Positions 6,864 to 15,121 of a stretch of DNA of 64,000 nt are shown here, piece after piece; the stretch's first letter is position 1; the number at the start of each line of letters is the position of its first letter. The notes under the pieces were generated by a model, which saw only the letters and a program-made list of their open reading frames with translations, ran no database searches and was not told the origin of the DNA. This DNA comes from Roseovarius litorisediminis (lineage in GTDB: Bacteria > Pseudomonadota > Alphaproteobacteria > Rhodobacterales > Rhodobacteraceae), in the NCBI RefSeq assembly GCF_900172295.1, contig NZ_FWFL01000008.1, positions 62,001 to 126,000 of the forward strand, written 5' to 3'. The position numbers and the translations under genes are program-made.

Positions 6864-9692
6864 ATGACCCATCATCAGCCGAAAATAGATACCTCGCCAA
6901 AAGTGTCGGACGAGATTCGCAAGACAACCTGCTACATGTGCGCCTGCCGCTGCGGCATCAACGTGCACCTCAAAGACGGCAAAGTGGCCTATATCGAAGG
7001 CAACCGCGACCACCCCGTCAACAAGGGGGTTCTGTGCGCCAAGGGTTCGGCGGGTATCATGCAGGTCAACGCACCCTCGCGTCTGCGTGCACCTTTGAAA
7101 CGCGTGGGCCCCCGTGGCTCGGGCGAGTTTGAGGAAATCAGCTGGGAAGAGGCACTAACCATCGCCACTGACTGGCTTGAGCCCGTTCGCAAGGAAAACC
7201 CTGAAAAACTGGCTTTCTTCACTGGCCGAGACCAGTCGCAATCTTTCACCAGCTTCTGGGCGCAAAATTTCGGCACGCCCAACTATGCGGCCCACGGCGG
7301 ATTCTGTTCGGTCAACATGGCGGCGGCTGGCATCTACACAATGGGCGGCGCGTTCTGGGAGTTTGGCCAGCCTGACTGGGATTATACCAAGCTGTTCATG
7401 CTGTTCGGCGTGGCCGAGGATCACGACAGCAACCCAATCAAGATGGGCATCGGCAAGATCAAGGCGCGTGGCGCGCGGGTGATCGGCGTCAACCCGATCC
7501 GCTCGGGCTATAACGCTGTGGCCGACGACTGGGTTGGTATCACCCCGGGCACCGACGGGTTGTTTATCCTGTCGCTCATTCACGAGTTGATGAAGGCCGG
7601 CAAGATCGACCTTGATTATCTGGCGCGCTACACCAACGCGCCGGTTCTGGTGAACGGCGATCCGAAATCCCCCGAATTTGGCCTGTTCCTGCGCGATGAC
7701 GACGGCAAGCCGCTGGTGATTGATCGTAAAACCGGCAAGCTGACTGCCTTTGACAAACCGGGCGTGCGCCCCGATCTGCACGCTACCCACCGGGCCGCCG
7801 GTATTACCCACCGCCCCGTGATGCACCTGATGGCCGAACGGTACCTCGACAAGCAGTATGCGCCCGAAGCGGTTGCCGAGCGTTGCGGCATCAAGGCGGA
7901 AAAGATCCGCACCATCGCCGCCGAACTGGCCCGCGTCGCGTTTGACGAGGCGTTCGAACTGGAACACGAATGGACAGATTTCCGCGGCGAAAAACACAAA
8001 ACCATGACTGGTCGGCCAGTCAGTTTCCATTCGATGCGTGGCGTCAGCGCTCACTCGAACGGGTTCCAGACCTGCCGTGCGCTGCATGTTCTGCAAATCA
8101 TACTTGGAACGGTCGAAGTGCCCGGCGGCTTTCGCTTCAAGCCACCCTATCCCAAACCGGTCAGCGCCCACCCCAAACCCCATTGCGGTGTCAATCCGGG
8201 CGCACCACTGAACGGCCCGCATCTGGGCTTCGTTCAGGGCCCCGAGGATCTGGCGCTGAAAGAAGACGGCTCTGCCGCGCGTATCGACAAGGCCTTCACC
8301 TGGGAAAACCCGATGTCCAGCCACGGGCTGATGCATATGGTTATTTCCAACGCCCACGCTGGCGATCCGTACAAGATCGACACACTTTTCATGTACATGG
8401 CCAATATGTCGTGGAATTCGTCGATGAACACCGGTGGCGTTATGGAGATGCTGACCGACAAGGATGAAAACGGCAATTACGTGATCCCGCGCATCATTTA
8501 CTCCGATGCCTATTCCTCGGAAATGGTGGCCTATGCCGACCTCATTCTGCCCGACACCACCTATCTGGAAAGGCATGACTGTATTTCGCTTCTGGACCGC
8601 CCGATCTGCGAGGCCGACGCCGCCGCAGACGCCATCCGCTGGCCGGTCATTGAACCTGACCGCGATGTACGCGGCTTCCAGTCCGTTCTGTGTGATCTGG
8701 GTGCGCGACTGAAACTGCCGGGCTTCACCAACGAAGACGGCAGCGCCAAATATAAAGATTATGCCGACTACATCACCAATCACGAACGTCGCCCGGGCAT
8801 AGGCCCGCTGGCGGGCTGGCGTCTGGGCAAAAAGGGCCTGACCCATGGCCGGGGCGCCCCGAATGAGGCGCAGTTGAACAGCTATATCGCCAATGGTGGT
8901 TTCTTCGCGAAACACATCCCCGAGGGGTCGAACTACTACAAACCCTGGAATACCGCCTATCAGGACTGGGCAGTTGAGATGGGCATCTACGACAGCCCTC
9001 AGCCTTATGTGTTCGATCTCTATGTTGAAACCATGCGCAAGTTTCAACTGGCTGCCGAAGGTCACGGCGACCGCCAACCACCTGACAATCTGCGCGAGCG
9101 GATCAAGGCCACGATGGATCCGCTGCCAATCTGGTATGCACCGTTCGAGGATGGTAATGTCGACCCGGTGGAATACCCGGTTCATGCACTGACGCAGCGC
9201 CCGATGGCGATGTACCATTCATGGGGCACTCAAAACGCCTGGTTACGCCAGATTCACGGCCTCAATCCGCTCTATGTTCCTACCAAGATATGGGAGGCCA
9301 ACAGATTTGCCGAAGGTGACTGGGCTCAGGTCACTTCGGTTCACGGAACCATCACCGTGCCCGTGGCGCATATGGCCGCGCTCAATGAAAACACGATCTG
9401 GACGTGGAATGCCATCGGCAAGCGCAAAGGCGCTTGGGCCCTGTCCGAGGATGCCCCCGAGGCCACCAAAGGGTTCCTGCTCAATCACCTGATCCACGAA
9501 TTGCAGCCGCCCAAGGGCGACGGGCTGCGCTGGTCCAACTCGGACCCGATCACTGGTCAGGCAGCCTGGTTCGACCTGCGGGTAAAGATCGAAAAAGTTT
9601 CGGCGCCGTCGGAAAGCTTGCCAGCATTTGACTCTGTCAAATCACCCGTAGGCCAAGGCCCCGATCATCTGGAATGGAAGGTGGGCAAATGA
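6864..9692 (+). CDS. soeA: Molybdopterin oxidoreductase, sulfite dehydrogenase catalytic subunit SoeA
   Basis: This 942-residue protein belongs to the DMSO reductase superfamily. A [4Fe-4S] motif C-x2-C-x3-C begins near residue 23 (TCYMCACRCGINV) with the fourth Cys in GVLCAKGS near 58; molybdopterin-binding and C-terminal MopB-CT domains follow. No Tat signal is seen, so the subunit stays in the cytoplasm, as known for SoeABC of Allochromatium, which oxidises sulfite to sulfate. The iron-sulfur and DmsC-type membrane genes that follow, and xsc-pta before it, support SoeA over formate dehydrogenase or polysulfide reductase. ATG 6864 is preferred to GTG 6861 because of the CAGGGA ribosome site. 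Confidence 0.85.
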   Translation: MTHHQPKIDTSPKVSDEIRKTTCYMCACRCGINVHLKDGKVAYIEGNRDHPVNKGVLCAKGSAGIMQVNAPSRLRAPLKRVGPRGSGEFEEISWEEALTIATDWLEPVRKENPEKLAFFTGRDQSQSFTSFWAQNFGTPNYAAHGGFCSVNMAAAGIYTMGGAFWEFGQPDWDYTKLFMLFGVAEDHDSNPIKMGIGKIKARGARVIGVNPIRSGYNAVADDWVGITPGTDGLFILSLIHELMKAGKIDLDYLARYTNAPVLVNGDPKSPEFGLFLRDDDGKPLVIDRKTGKLTAFDKPGVRPDLHATHRAAGITHRPVMHLMAERYLDKQYAPEAVAERCGIKAEKIRTIAAELARVAFDEAFELEHEWTDFRGEKHKTMTGRPVSFHSMRGVSAHSNGFQTCRALHVLQIILGTVEVPGGFRFKPPYPKPVSAHPKPHCGVNPGAPLNGPHLGFVQGPEDLALKEDGSAARIDKAFTWENPMSSHGLMHMVISNAHAGDPYKIDTLFMYMANMSWNSSMNTGGVMEMLTDKDENGNYVIPRIIYSDAYSSEMVAYADLILPDTTYLERHDCISLLDRPICEADAAADAIRWPVIEPDRDVRGFQSVLCDLGARLKLPGFTNEDGSAKYKDYADYITNHERRPGIGPLAGWRLGKKGLTHGRGAPNEAQLNSYIANGGFFAKHIPEGSNYYKPWNTAYQDWAVEMGIYDSPQPYVFDLYVETMRKFQLAAEGHGDRQPPDNLRERIKATMDPLPIWYAPFEDGNVDPVEYPVHALTQRPMAMYHSWGTQNAWLRQIHGLNPLYVPTKIWEANRFAEGDWAQVTSVHGTITVPVAHMAALNENTIWTWNAIGKRKGAWALSEDAPEATKGFLLNHLIHELQPPKGDGLRWSNSDPITGQAAWFDLRVKIEKVSAPSESLPAFDSVKSPVGQGPDHLEWKVGK

Positions 9693-9700
9693 CGATGACC

Positions 9701-9735
9701 CAAAATTTTTCAAAAAAGTTTTTTGAAAACTTTTG
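9701..9735 (+). repeat. Long AT-rich palindrome between soeA and soeB
   Basis: Centred on G9718 is an inverted repeat with 17-bp arms and a single mismatch (9706 against 9730). The inner arm is TCAAAAAA-G-TTTTTTGA and the outer part is CAAAA...TTTTG. The RNA would form a nearly loop-free A/U hairpin in the 67-nt gap between two genes of one complex. It is not followed by a separate T-run, so a full terminator is unlikely; a stability or processing element is possible. Confidence 0.7.
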
Positions 9736-9759
9736 CTCACCCAACCGGAAAGCCGCACA

Positions 9760-10524
9760 ATGACCCAGCTGCCCGAAAAAACCGACCGCAAGCTTGGCCT
9801 TGTCATAGATCTGGATACCTGCGTCGGCTGTCATGCCTGCGTGATTTCCTGCAAGGGTTGGAACACGGAAAACTATGGCGCGCCCCTATCCGATCAGGAA
9901 CCCTATGGCGGCCACCCTTCAGGTACCTTCCTGAACCGCGTGCACAGCTACGAGGTGCAGCCGCTGGCCACCAGCGCGATGCCCCACCCAGCGGCGCAAC
10001 TGGTCCATTTCCCCAAATCCTGCCTGCATTGCGAGGATGCTCCCTGCGTCACCGTCTGCCCAACCGGCGCCAGCTACAAACGGGTCGAGGATGGCATCGT
10101 TCTGGTCAATGAAAGCGACTGTATCGGTTGCGGCCTCTGTGCCTGGGCCTGCCCCTACGGCGCGCGTGAACTGGATGCGGCCGAAGGCGTGATGAAGAAG
10201 TGCACGCTTTGTGTGGATCGCATCTATAACGAGAACCTGCCCGAAGTTGACCGCGTTCCCGCTTGTGTGCGCACCTGCCCCGCCGGCGCGCGCCATTTCG
10301 GCGATTTCGCCGACCCTGACAGCAACGTCAGCAAACTGACCGCCGAGCGCGGCGGCATGGATCTGATGCCTGAACAGGGCACCAAACCCGTCAACAAATA
10401 TCTGCCGCCCCGCCCCAAAGACCAGATGGACCAGATCGATGTTCTGGCCCCCTTCCTTGCGCCTGTAATGGACGAGCCGAAAGGCTTCCTTGGCTGGCTC
10501 GACAAAGCTCTGGAGAAGATCTGA
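9760..10524 (+). CDS. soeB: Iron-sulfur electron-transfer subunit SoeB
   Basis: This 254-residue ferredoxin-type protein carries four cysteine clusters for four [4Fe-4S] centres: CVGCHACVISCKG, CLHCEDAPCVTVCPTGA, CIGCGLCAWACPYGA, and CTLCVDR with CVRTCPAGAR. This is the DmsB/PhsB/SoeB layout that passes electrons from the molybdenum subunit to the membrane subunit. ATG 9760 is chosen because it follows GGAAAG at a good distance and removes a nine-residue unrelated extension. The stop codon is one base before the soeC start, so translation of the two is coupled. Confidence 0.88.
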   Translation: MTQLPEKTDRKLGLVIDLDTCVGCHACVISCKGWNTENYGAPLSDQEPYGGHPSGTFLNRVHSYEVQPLATSAMPHPAAQLVHFPKSCLHCEDAPCVTVCPTGASYKRVEDGIVLVNESDCIGCGLCAWACPYGARELDAAEGVMKKCTLCVDRIYNENLPEVDRVPACVRTCPAGARHFGDFADPDSNVSKLTAERGGMDLMPEQGTKPVNKYLPPRPKDQMDQIDVLAPFLAPVMDEPKGFLGWLDKALEKI

Positions 10525-10525
10525 T

Positions 10526-11398
10526 ATGCATCCCGCCCCTTCCGTCATCGTCTTTACAACCCTCTCGGGCCTTGGGTTTGGCCTGCTGTTCTGGCTGGGC
10601 CTTGGCTTGCCCGCCGTCAGCGGCTGGGTGGCTTTCGTGTTTTTCGCCATAGGCTTTGGCCTGGCCATCGGCGGGCTTTTGGCGTCGACCTTCCATCTGG
10701 GCCATCCCGAGCGCGCAATCAAGGCGTTCAGCCAATGGCGTTCAAGCTGGCTCTCGCGTGAAGGCGTGGCGGCTGTCGCCGCCCTTCTGGTCATGGGGGC
10801 CTATGCCGCGTTGCTGATTTTCTTTGATATAAAAGTAACGTTGCTTGGCTGGATCGGCGCAGTTCTGTCGCTGGTCACCGTTTATGCCACATCCATGATA
10901 TACGCCCAGCTTTCCACAATTCCGCGCTGGAAAACCCCGCTAACCCCGGCGTTGTTGCTGGCCATTGCCCTCGCAGGCGGCGCATTGTTGGCCGGACAAA
11001 TTACCTATGCGCAGATACTCTTACCCATCGCAGGTGTGTTGCAGGTGTTGTGGTGGGTACGCGGAGATGGGGCATTGCTGCAAAGCGGCACCAACATGGC
11101 CAGTGCGACCGGGCTGGGCGACATCGGCACCGTGCGCGCGTTCGAGCCGCCCCATACCGGCACCAACTACCTGCTGCGCGAACTGGTCTATCAGGTCGGG
11201 CGCAAACATGCGCTGAAACTACGCGCGATGGCATTGATGCTGGGGTATATTCTGCCGGTGCTGCTGATCCTCATCCCGTTCGCCCATGCGCTGGCCGCCG
11301 TTGCCGTGATCTGCCATCTGGCCGGGATTGCCGCCTCGCGCTGGCTGTTCTTTGCCGAAGCTGAACATGTGGTGGGCCTGTACTACGGCAAGCGCTGA
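10526..11398 (+). CDS. soeC: DmsC-type membrane anchor subunit SoeC
   Basis: This 290-residue hydrophobic protein of about eight membrane helices belongs to the DmsC group of quinone-interacting anchors. The motif STFHLGHPERAIKAFSQWRSSWLSREG near residues 55-80 is diagnostic in its parts FHLGHPERA and SWLSREG. In SoeABC it would pass electrons from sulfite oxidation to quinone, facing the cytoplasmic catalytic subunits. ATG 10526 immediately follows the soeB stop; a start 36 bases upstream is in frame but lies inside soeB. The gene converges on the DUF1523 gene, and the 35-bp gap holds only a weak CCCTT...AAGGG pair. Confidence 0.87.
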   Translation: MHPAPSVIVFTTLSGLGFGLLFWLGLGLPAVSGWVAFVFFAIGFGLAIGGLLASTFHLGHPERAIKAFSQWRSSWLSREGVAAVAALLVMGAYAALLIFFDIKVTLLGWIGAVLSLVTVYATSMIYAQLSTIPRWKTPLTPALLLAIALAGGALLAGQITYAQILLPIAGVLQVLWWVRGDGALLQSGTNMASATGLGDIGTVRAFEPPHTGTNYLLRELVYQVGRKHALKLRAMALMLGYILPVLLILIPFAHALAAVAVICHLAGIAASRWLFFAEAEHVVGLYYGKR

Positions 11399-11433
11399 AA
11401 CGGCCCCTTCGACACGTTTCGGCAAGGGTTTGC

Positions 11434-12015
11434 TTAGCCCCAGCCGTCAGTCCATTCGTCGACAACAGGATCAATACGGTTGGCCCGGAACCGTTTCCAA
11501 CGCACCCGGATCGCCCAGAAGATTGCGAAAAGCGTGGTCAAAAGCCCGATATTGAACCACGGAATAATACGTACATCCGGCCCGTCCACGGCCCAGATAC
11601 TTACCGCATTGGGATATATCGACAAAAATTCGTTCCGCCAGCCATAATGCTTGACCACGACCCATTGCGGTTTGGCATCGTTTTTCTTTGATATCAGATC
11701 AGCCGCCTCGGCCTGAAGGTTGCTGGTATCGAACTTGAAATAAGGCGGCCAGCCCCAGCCGGTATCTTCATTGCGGTAGATCATCGGCTTGCCGTTTGTT
11801 CGAAAAGACTGAATAAAGAAAACATCACGGTTCACGGTATTTTCCGCTTCACCCGTACCCTGATTGGCCCAGAAAATGCTATTTTCGCCAAAATCTACCC
11901 GCTTTTCATAGGTATCGGTGATCCGAGCAACATCGTGTTGCGGCAGCGTATAATGCAGAAAACCTGCCACAACCACCCAGACCAAAACCCGGAACACCCA
12001 CTTTACATAGACCAT
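11434..12015 (-). CDS. DUF1523 family membrane protein
   Basis: The 193-residue product fits DUF1523, a family found mainly in Rhodobacterales with no assigned role. It has an N-terminal membrane segment (residues 4-22), a conserved soluble part with RVDFGENSIFWANQGTGEAE and the NRDVFFIQSF strand, and a second membrane segment near 155-172 followed by a basic, then acidic tail. The soluble part should be periplasmic. ATG at 12013-12015 is taken rather than the TTG one codon upstream. It lies 10 bp after the 88-residue membrane protein gene and is probably co-transcribed with it. Confidence 0.8.
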   Translation of the reverse strand: MVYVKWVFRVLVWVVVAGFLHYTLPQHDVARITDTYEKRVDFGENSIFWANQGTGEAENTVNRDVFFIQSFRTNGKPMIYRNEDTGWGWPPYFKFDTSNLQAEAADLISKKNDAKPQWVVVKHYGWRNEFLSIYPNAVSIWAVDGPDVRIIPWFNIGLLTTLFAIFWAIRVRWKRFRANRIDPVVDEWTDGWG

Positions 12016-12025
12016 CAAGGGCCCC

Positions 12026-12292
12026 CTACCTGAAGTTCGTCAAATAGATGATCACTGTGACCACCGTCACCGGTACGATATAGACCAGCAAGATCAGCTT
12101 GCGCCTGAGCGAGCGTTCGTATTGCACCATGCCTTCCTGCATATATGCATCCTTGTCGCCCTGCCTACCCTCGTTTTCCCATTCCTGCGCCAGTTTCCGC
12201 GACCGGACCGAACGGGACCAGAGGGAAATCCCCACATACAGTACAGACAGGATCAGGAAACCGAAAACCAACAGCCTTAATAGTGCCAGCAT
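12026..12292 (-). CDS. Small membrane protein, unknown function
   Basis: This 88-residue protein has two membrane helices, at about residues 4-25 and 64-84, joined by a charged middle part (RSRKLAQEWENEGRQGDKDAYMQEGM). The helical hairpin with a cytoplasmic or periplasmic charged loop is not recognised as a named family with certainty. It precedes the DUF1523 gene by 10 bp on the same strand, and the two recur as neighbours in this group as far as memory goes. They may form one membrane assembly; this is inference. Confidence 0.65.
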   Translation of the reverse strand: MLALLRLLVFGFLILSVLYVGISLWSRSVRSRKLAQEWENEGRQGDKDAYMQEGMVQYERSLRRKLILLVYIVPVTVVTVIIYLTNFR

Positions 12293-12410
12293 CCGCTTTC
12301 CTCCTGTGGTGGCGCAGTATGTATATCCCCGGCTTTTGAATTTAGCCCCAAGCCAGGCACTCCATGTTATGCTAGCCTTAACCTACAACCATAACCAACA
12401 GTAGAAAACA

Positions 12411-13223
12411 ATGTGTGACGCATGTATCATGAACGCGGTCAAAGAAAGAATGCTGTCGCGCCGGTCCTTTTTTACCGCCGCAGCAACTGCCGGGGCAGCG
12501 GCGACCCTTGGCGCCGTTTCCGCCCCTCCTGCCATGGCAGCGGGCGCCTCAACAATCGAGGATCTGACCCATACTTATGGCGATGACTTTCCCACTTATT
12601 TCGGCAAGCCGGGCATCGCCATGACGCAACAATTCAACTTTGCAGAGAATGGTTTCAACCTGTTCACAATGGATGTTAACGAACATACAGGAACCCATGT
12701 TGACGCGCCGCTGCATTTCTCGGCTGATGGCAATTCTGTAGACGAGATTCCGGTTTCCAGCCTTGTCGCACCGCTTTGTGTTGTCGATATCGCAGCCAAA
12801 GCTGCTGAAAATGCGGACGCTCAGGTGACACCCGACGACATCAAGGCCTGGATCGCCAGCCATGGCGACATTCCCGATAACGCCTGTGTTGCGCTGCACT
12901 CGGGCTGGGGCACAAAAACCGGTACAGATGCGTTCCGCGGCTTTGATGGCGAGAAAATGCACTTCCCCGGTTTCCACGTCGAAGCGGCGCAAATGCTGCT
13001 GGAAACTAGCGCGCAGTCGATTGCCAGCGATACGCTATCGCTTGATCACGGTCCATCTGCCGATTTTGCAACCCACTATGCGTGGCTGCCCACAGGCCGT
13101 TTCGGCATCGAAAACATAGCCAACCTTGATAAGGTGCCGGCAGCGGGTGCGACCTTTGTTGTCGGCGCTCCGAAACATCGCGGCGGATCCGGCGGACCTG
13201 CACGCATCTTCGCGATGGTCTGA
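12411..13223 (+). CDS. Tat-exported cyclase-family (kynurenine formamidase-like) hydrolase
   Basis: This 270-residue protein begins with a Tat signal: SRRSFFTAAATAGAA near residue 16-30 and an AMA-A cleavage region near 44. The mature part is the cyclase/KynB fold. The metal-binding motif H-x-G-T-H-x-D is present as HTGTHVDAPLHF near residue 92, and a later conserved His lies in LDHGPSADF. Members are Mn/Zn hydrolases acting on formamides or cyclic amides and polyketides; export to the periplasm argues against a tryptophan-catabolic formamidase. The start at ATG 12411 leaves a short CDACIMN lead before the twin arginines; a later ATG (residue 14) may be the real one. Confidence 0.8.
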   Translation: MCDACIMNAVKERMLSRRSFFTAAATAGAAATLGAVSAPPAMAAGASTIEDLTHTYGDDFPTYFGKPGIAMTQQFNFAENGFNLFTMDVNEHTGTHVDAPLHFSADGNSVDEIPVSSLVAPLCVVDIAAKAAENADAQVTPDDIKAWIASHGDIPDNACVALHSGWGTKTGTDAFRGFDGEKMHFPGFHVEAAQMLLETSAQSIASDTLSLDHGPSADFATHYAWLPTGRFGIENIANLDKVPAAGATFVVGAPKHRGGSGGPARIFAMV

Positions 13224-13270
13224 TCTATCGACTCCGGCCTTGGGTTTACCTCGTATCCCGGTTATATCCG

Positions 13271-13283
13271 TGAACCGAGTTCA
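13271..13283. promoter_or_regulatory. Palindromic site upstream of the TetR gene
   Basis: TGAAC-CGA-GTTCA is a perfect palindrome with a three-base centre, 15 bp before the TetR start. The same TGAAC-N3-GTTCA pattern recurs three times after the TetR gene, so it is probably the regulator's own operator. Confidence 0.6.
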
Positions 13284-13298
13284 ATAAAGGCAAGACCC

Positions 13299-13898
13299 AT
13301 GGCCGGAAAAGCCCAGGAACGACGCAAAGCGCTGCGCAAGAAACTGATTGATCTCGCAGAGGCGCATATCGCCTCAGACGGAATCGGTGCCGTGAAGGCC
13401 CGGGCTTTGGCGAAAGAGGCCAACTGCGCTGTCGGCGCCATCTACAACGTCTTTGACGATCTGCATGATATCGTGATCGCGGTGAACGGCCGCACGTTTC
13501 AACGTCTGGGTCAGGCTGTGGCCGACAGCCTTGTTGGTAAAGAGGCTGAAAGCCCCACCGACCAACTGATTACAATGTCTTACGCCTATCTCGAATTCGC
13601 TGCGGCCAACCCAAACCGCTGGCGCACTCTATTCGACGTGCAGATGTCAACCGAAATGGTCGTTCCCCAATGGTATCTGGACGAGCTTGAGCGCCTGTTT
13701 GGATTTATCGCCGGGCCGGTCAGCCGGTGTTTCCCCGAAATGTCGGCTGCTGATGTGGCGCTGATGACCCGCGCGCTTTTTTCATCGGTGCATGGAATTG
13801 TTCTGCTGGGATTGGAAAAACGCATCTCAGCCGTGCCGCCTGATCATCTCAGGCATATGATCGCCATGCTGCTCGTGAACGCAACTGGAAACAAATAA
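13299..13898 (+). CDS. TetR-family regulator of the pspA-like gene
   Basis: The 199-residue product has a TetR helix-turn-helix in residues 12-58 (LIDLAEAHIASDGIGAVKAR, ALAKEANCAVGAIYNVFDDL) and a C-terminal ligand domain of the WHG-like type (FAAANPNRWRTLFDVQM). Both its upstream region and the gap to the next gene carry TGAAC-N3-GTTCA palindromes, one before and three after, so it likely represses itself and the pspA-yiaAB genes. The inducing signal is unknown. ATG 13299 begins a Lys/Arg-rich leader usual for TetR proteins. Confidence 0.85.
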   Translation: MAGKAQERRKALRKKLIDLAEAHIASDGIGAVKARALAKEANCAVGAIYNVFDDLHDIVIAVNGRTFQRLGQAVADSLVGKEAESPTDQLITMSYAYLEFAAANPNRWRTLFDVQMSTEMVVPQWYLDELERLFGFIAGPVSRCFPEMSAADVALMTRALFSSVHGIVLLGLEKRISAVPPDHLRHMIAMLLVNATGNK

Positions 13899-13903
13899 TT
13901 TCC

Positions 13904-13973
13904 TGAACAACGTTCAAGTTTTTCATTGAACGTCGCTCAAGCTTTCCCATATCCAATTCATGAACATCGTTCA
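13904..13973. promoter_or_regulatory. Three TetR-type operators upstream of pspA
   Basis: Three copies of one palindrome lie in the 91-bp gap: TGAAC-AAC-GTTCA (13904-13916), TGAAC-GTC-GCTCA (13927-13939, one mismatch) and TGAAC-ATC-GTTCA (13961-13973). Start-to-start spacing is 23 and 34 bp. With the copy at 13271 they form a four-site set tied to the TetR gene. Confidence 0.65.
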
Positions 13974-13989
13974 AAAAAGGAAAGCCGCA

Positions 13990-14664
13990 ATGCTTAACAC
14001 ACTCCGAACTCTCTTTACCGCTGCCAGCGCCCGAGCCGAAGAACAGGTCCGCGATGTTTTCGCCCTTGATCTAATCGACCAGAAAATTCGCGAAACCGAG
14101 GCACAACTCAAAGCAGCCAAGGCCACGTTGGCCACGCTGGTTCAACGTCAGCGCAGCGAGGTCTGCATGCATGACGCGCTGACCGGTCGCATAGAAACCA
14201 TGACACACCGTGCACAAAAAGCTTTGGACGATAATAACACCGACATGGCCAATCGTGCCGCCGAGGCCATCGCGATGATGGAAAACGAGACCCATCTTCG
14301 TCAGGACACCATCGACCGGCTTGAGACCCAAGCCAGCCGTCTGCGCGACTCGGTCGGGGCGGCCCATCGCCGGATAATCGACCTCAAACAGGGGGCCATC
14401 ACCGCCAGAGCTATTCGCCGCGAACAGCAAATGCAAAAACGCCTGAATTCGACCATAGACAGCACCTCCAGCGCGGACGAAGCAGAAGATTTGATTGCTA
14501 AAGTTATCGGCCGCGATGACCCGTTCGAGCAGTCCCGGATTCTGGCCGAAATCAATGCCGATCTTTCCCATGATAAGCTGGACGAACGAATGGCGGCGCA
14601 AGGTTATGGTCCCGCCACCAAAGTCACCGCCAATGATGTTTTGGCCCGTCTGGAAAAAGACTGA
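13990..14664 (+). CDS. PspA/IM30 family membrane-stress protein
   Basis: This 224-residue protein is almost wholly alpha-helical, with long charged coiled coil from about residue 25 to 165 (KIRETEAQLKAAKATLATLV, RAAEAIAMMENETHLRQDTI). That profile and the amphipathic N-terminal helix MLNTLRTLFTAASARAEEQV fit PspA/IM30 (ESCRT-III-related) proteins, which coat and stabilise stressed inner membrane. ATG 13990 is preferred over 13960 because AAAGGAAA lies before it and the third operator would otherwise be coding. Control by a TetR protein, instead of the sigma-54 PspF system, is unusual compared with enterobacteria. Confidence 0.8.
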   Translation: MLNTLRTLFTAASARAEEQVRDVFALDLIDQKIRETEAQLKAAKATLATLVQRQRSEVCMHDALTGRIETMTHRAQKALDDNNTDMANRAAEAIAMMENETHLRQDTIDRLETQASRLRDSVGAAHRRIIDLKQGAITARAIRREQQMQKRLNSTIDSTSSADEAEDLIAKVIGRDDPFEQSRILAEINADLSHDKLDERMAAQGYGPATKVTANDVLARLEKD

Positions 14665-14698
14665 CCCCCACCCCCTGCCAACAGAAAGGAATTTTAAA

Positions 14699-15004
14699 AT
14701 GTATAACAACGACAAACCCGACAACACGGTCATCATGATGTTCAACCTGGCCGGAGTTGCGGCTGCCTATGGGCTCCTTACCTTATCGCTCTACATGTCG
14801 CCTGACGTGCCACTTTCGACCAAGGGATTCTGGGGGATGGGCATCCTTATGCTGACGCTCAGCCTAGTGAACTTCGTCAAATACCGCTTCGACAACCAGG
14901 CGCGCATTGATCGCATTAACCGCATCGAAGAGGCGAAGAATGAAAAGCTGCTCGAGGATTACGTCGGCGACAACTATCCGGACGATAAGAAAGACCTCAG
15001 ATAA
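14699..15004 (+). CDS. YiaA/YiaB two-helix membrane protein
   Basis: The 101-residue protein has two membrane helices (about residues 12-32 and 42-62) and the YiaAB hallmark STKGFWGMGILMLTLSLVNF, then a charged coiled-coil tail (RIDRINRIEEAKNEKLLEDY). The family is of unknown role. It follows the PspA-like gene by 34 bp with an AGAAAGGA ribosome site and ends just before an intrinsic terminator, so it belongs to the TetR-controlled unit. A membrane partner for PspA is a plausible role, by context only. Confidence 0.8.
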   Translation: MYNNDKPDNTVIMMFNLAGVAAAYGLLTLSLYMSPDVPLSTKGFWGMGILMLTLSLVNFVKYRFDNQARIDRINRIEEAKNEKLLEDYVGDNYPDDKKDLR

Positions 15005-15030
15005 ATCGGGCTGCACACTTGCCGAATATC

Positions 15031-15066
15031 AATGGGCGGCCCGTTCTGAGCCGCCCATTTCTTTTG
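15031..15066 (+). terminator. Intrinsic terminator of the pspA-yiaAB unit
   Basis: AATGGGCGGC and GCCGCCCATT form a perfect 10-bp stem with a nine-base loop, followed by TTTCTTTT. It lies 27 bp after the YiaAB stop codon. Confidence 0.88.
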
Positions 15067-15121
15067 CCATATACATTCTGAATTTACAGAACACCAAAGC
15101 GAAACAGATAGATTTGGTGAC

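Noticed and set aside
7155-9218. 687-codon open frame antisense to soeA
   Set aside because: It lies wholly opposite a clearly conserved molybdopterin enzyme; long antisense frames are common in GC-rich genes, and the translated product is low-complexity and matches no known family.
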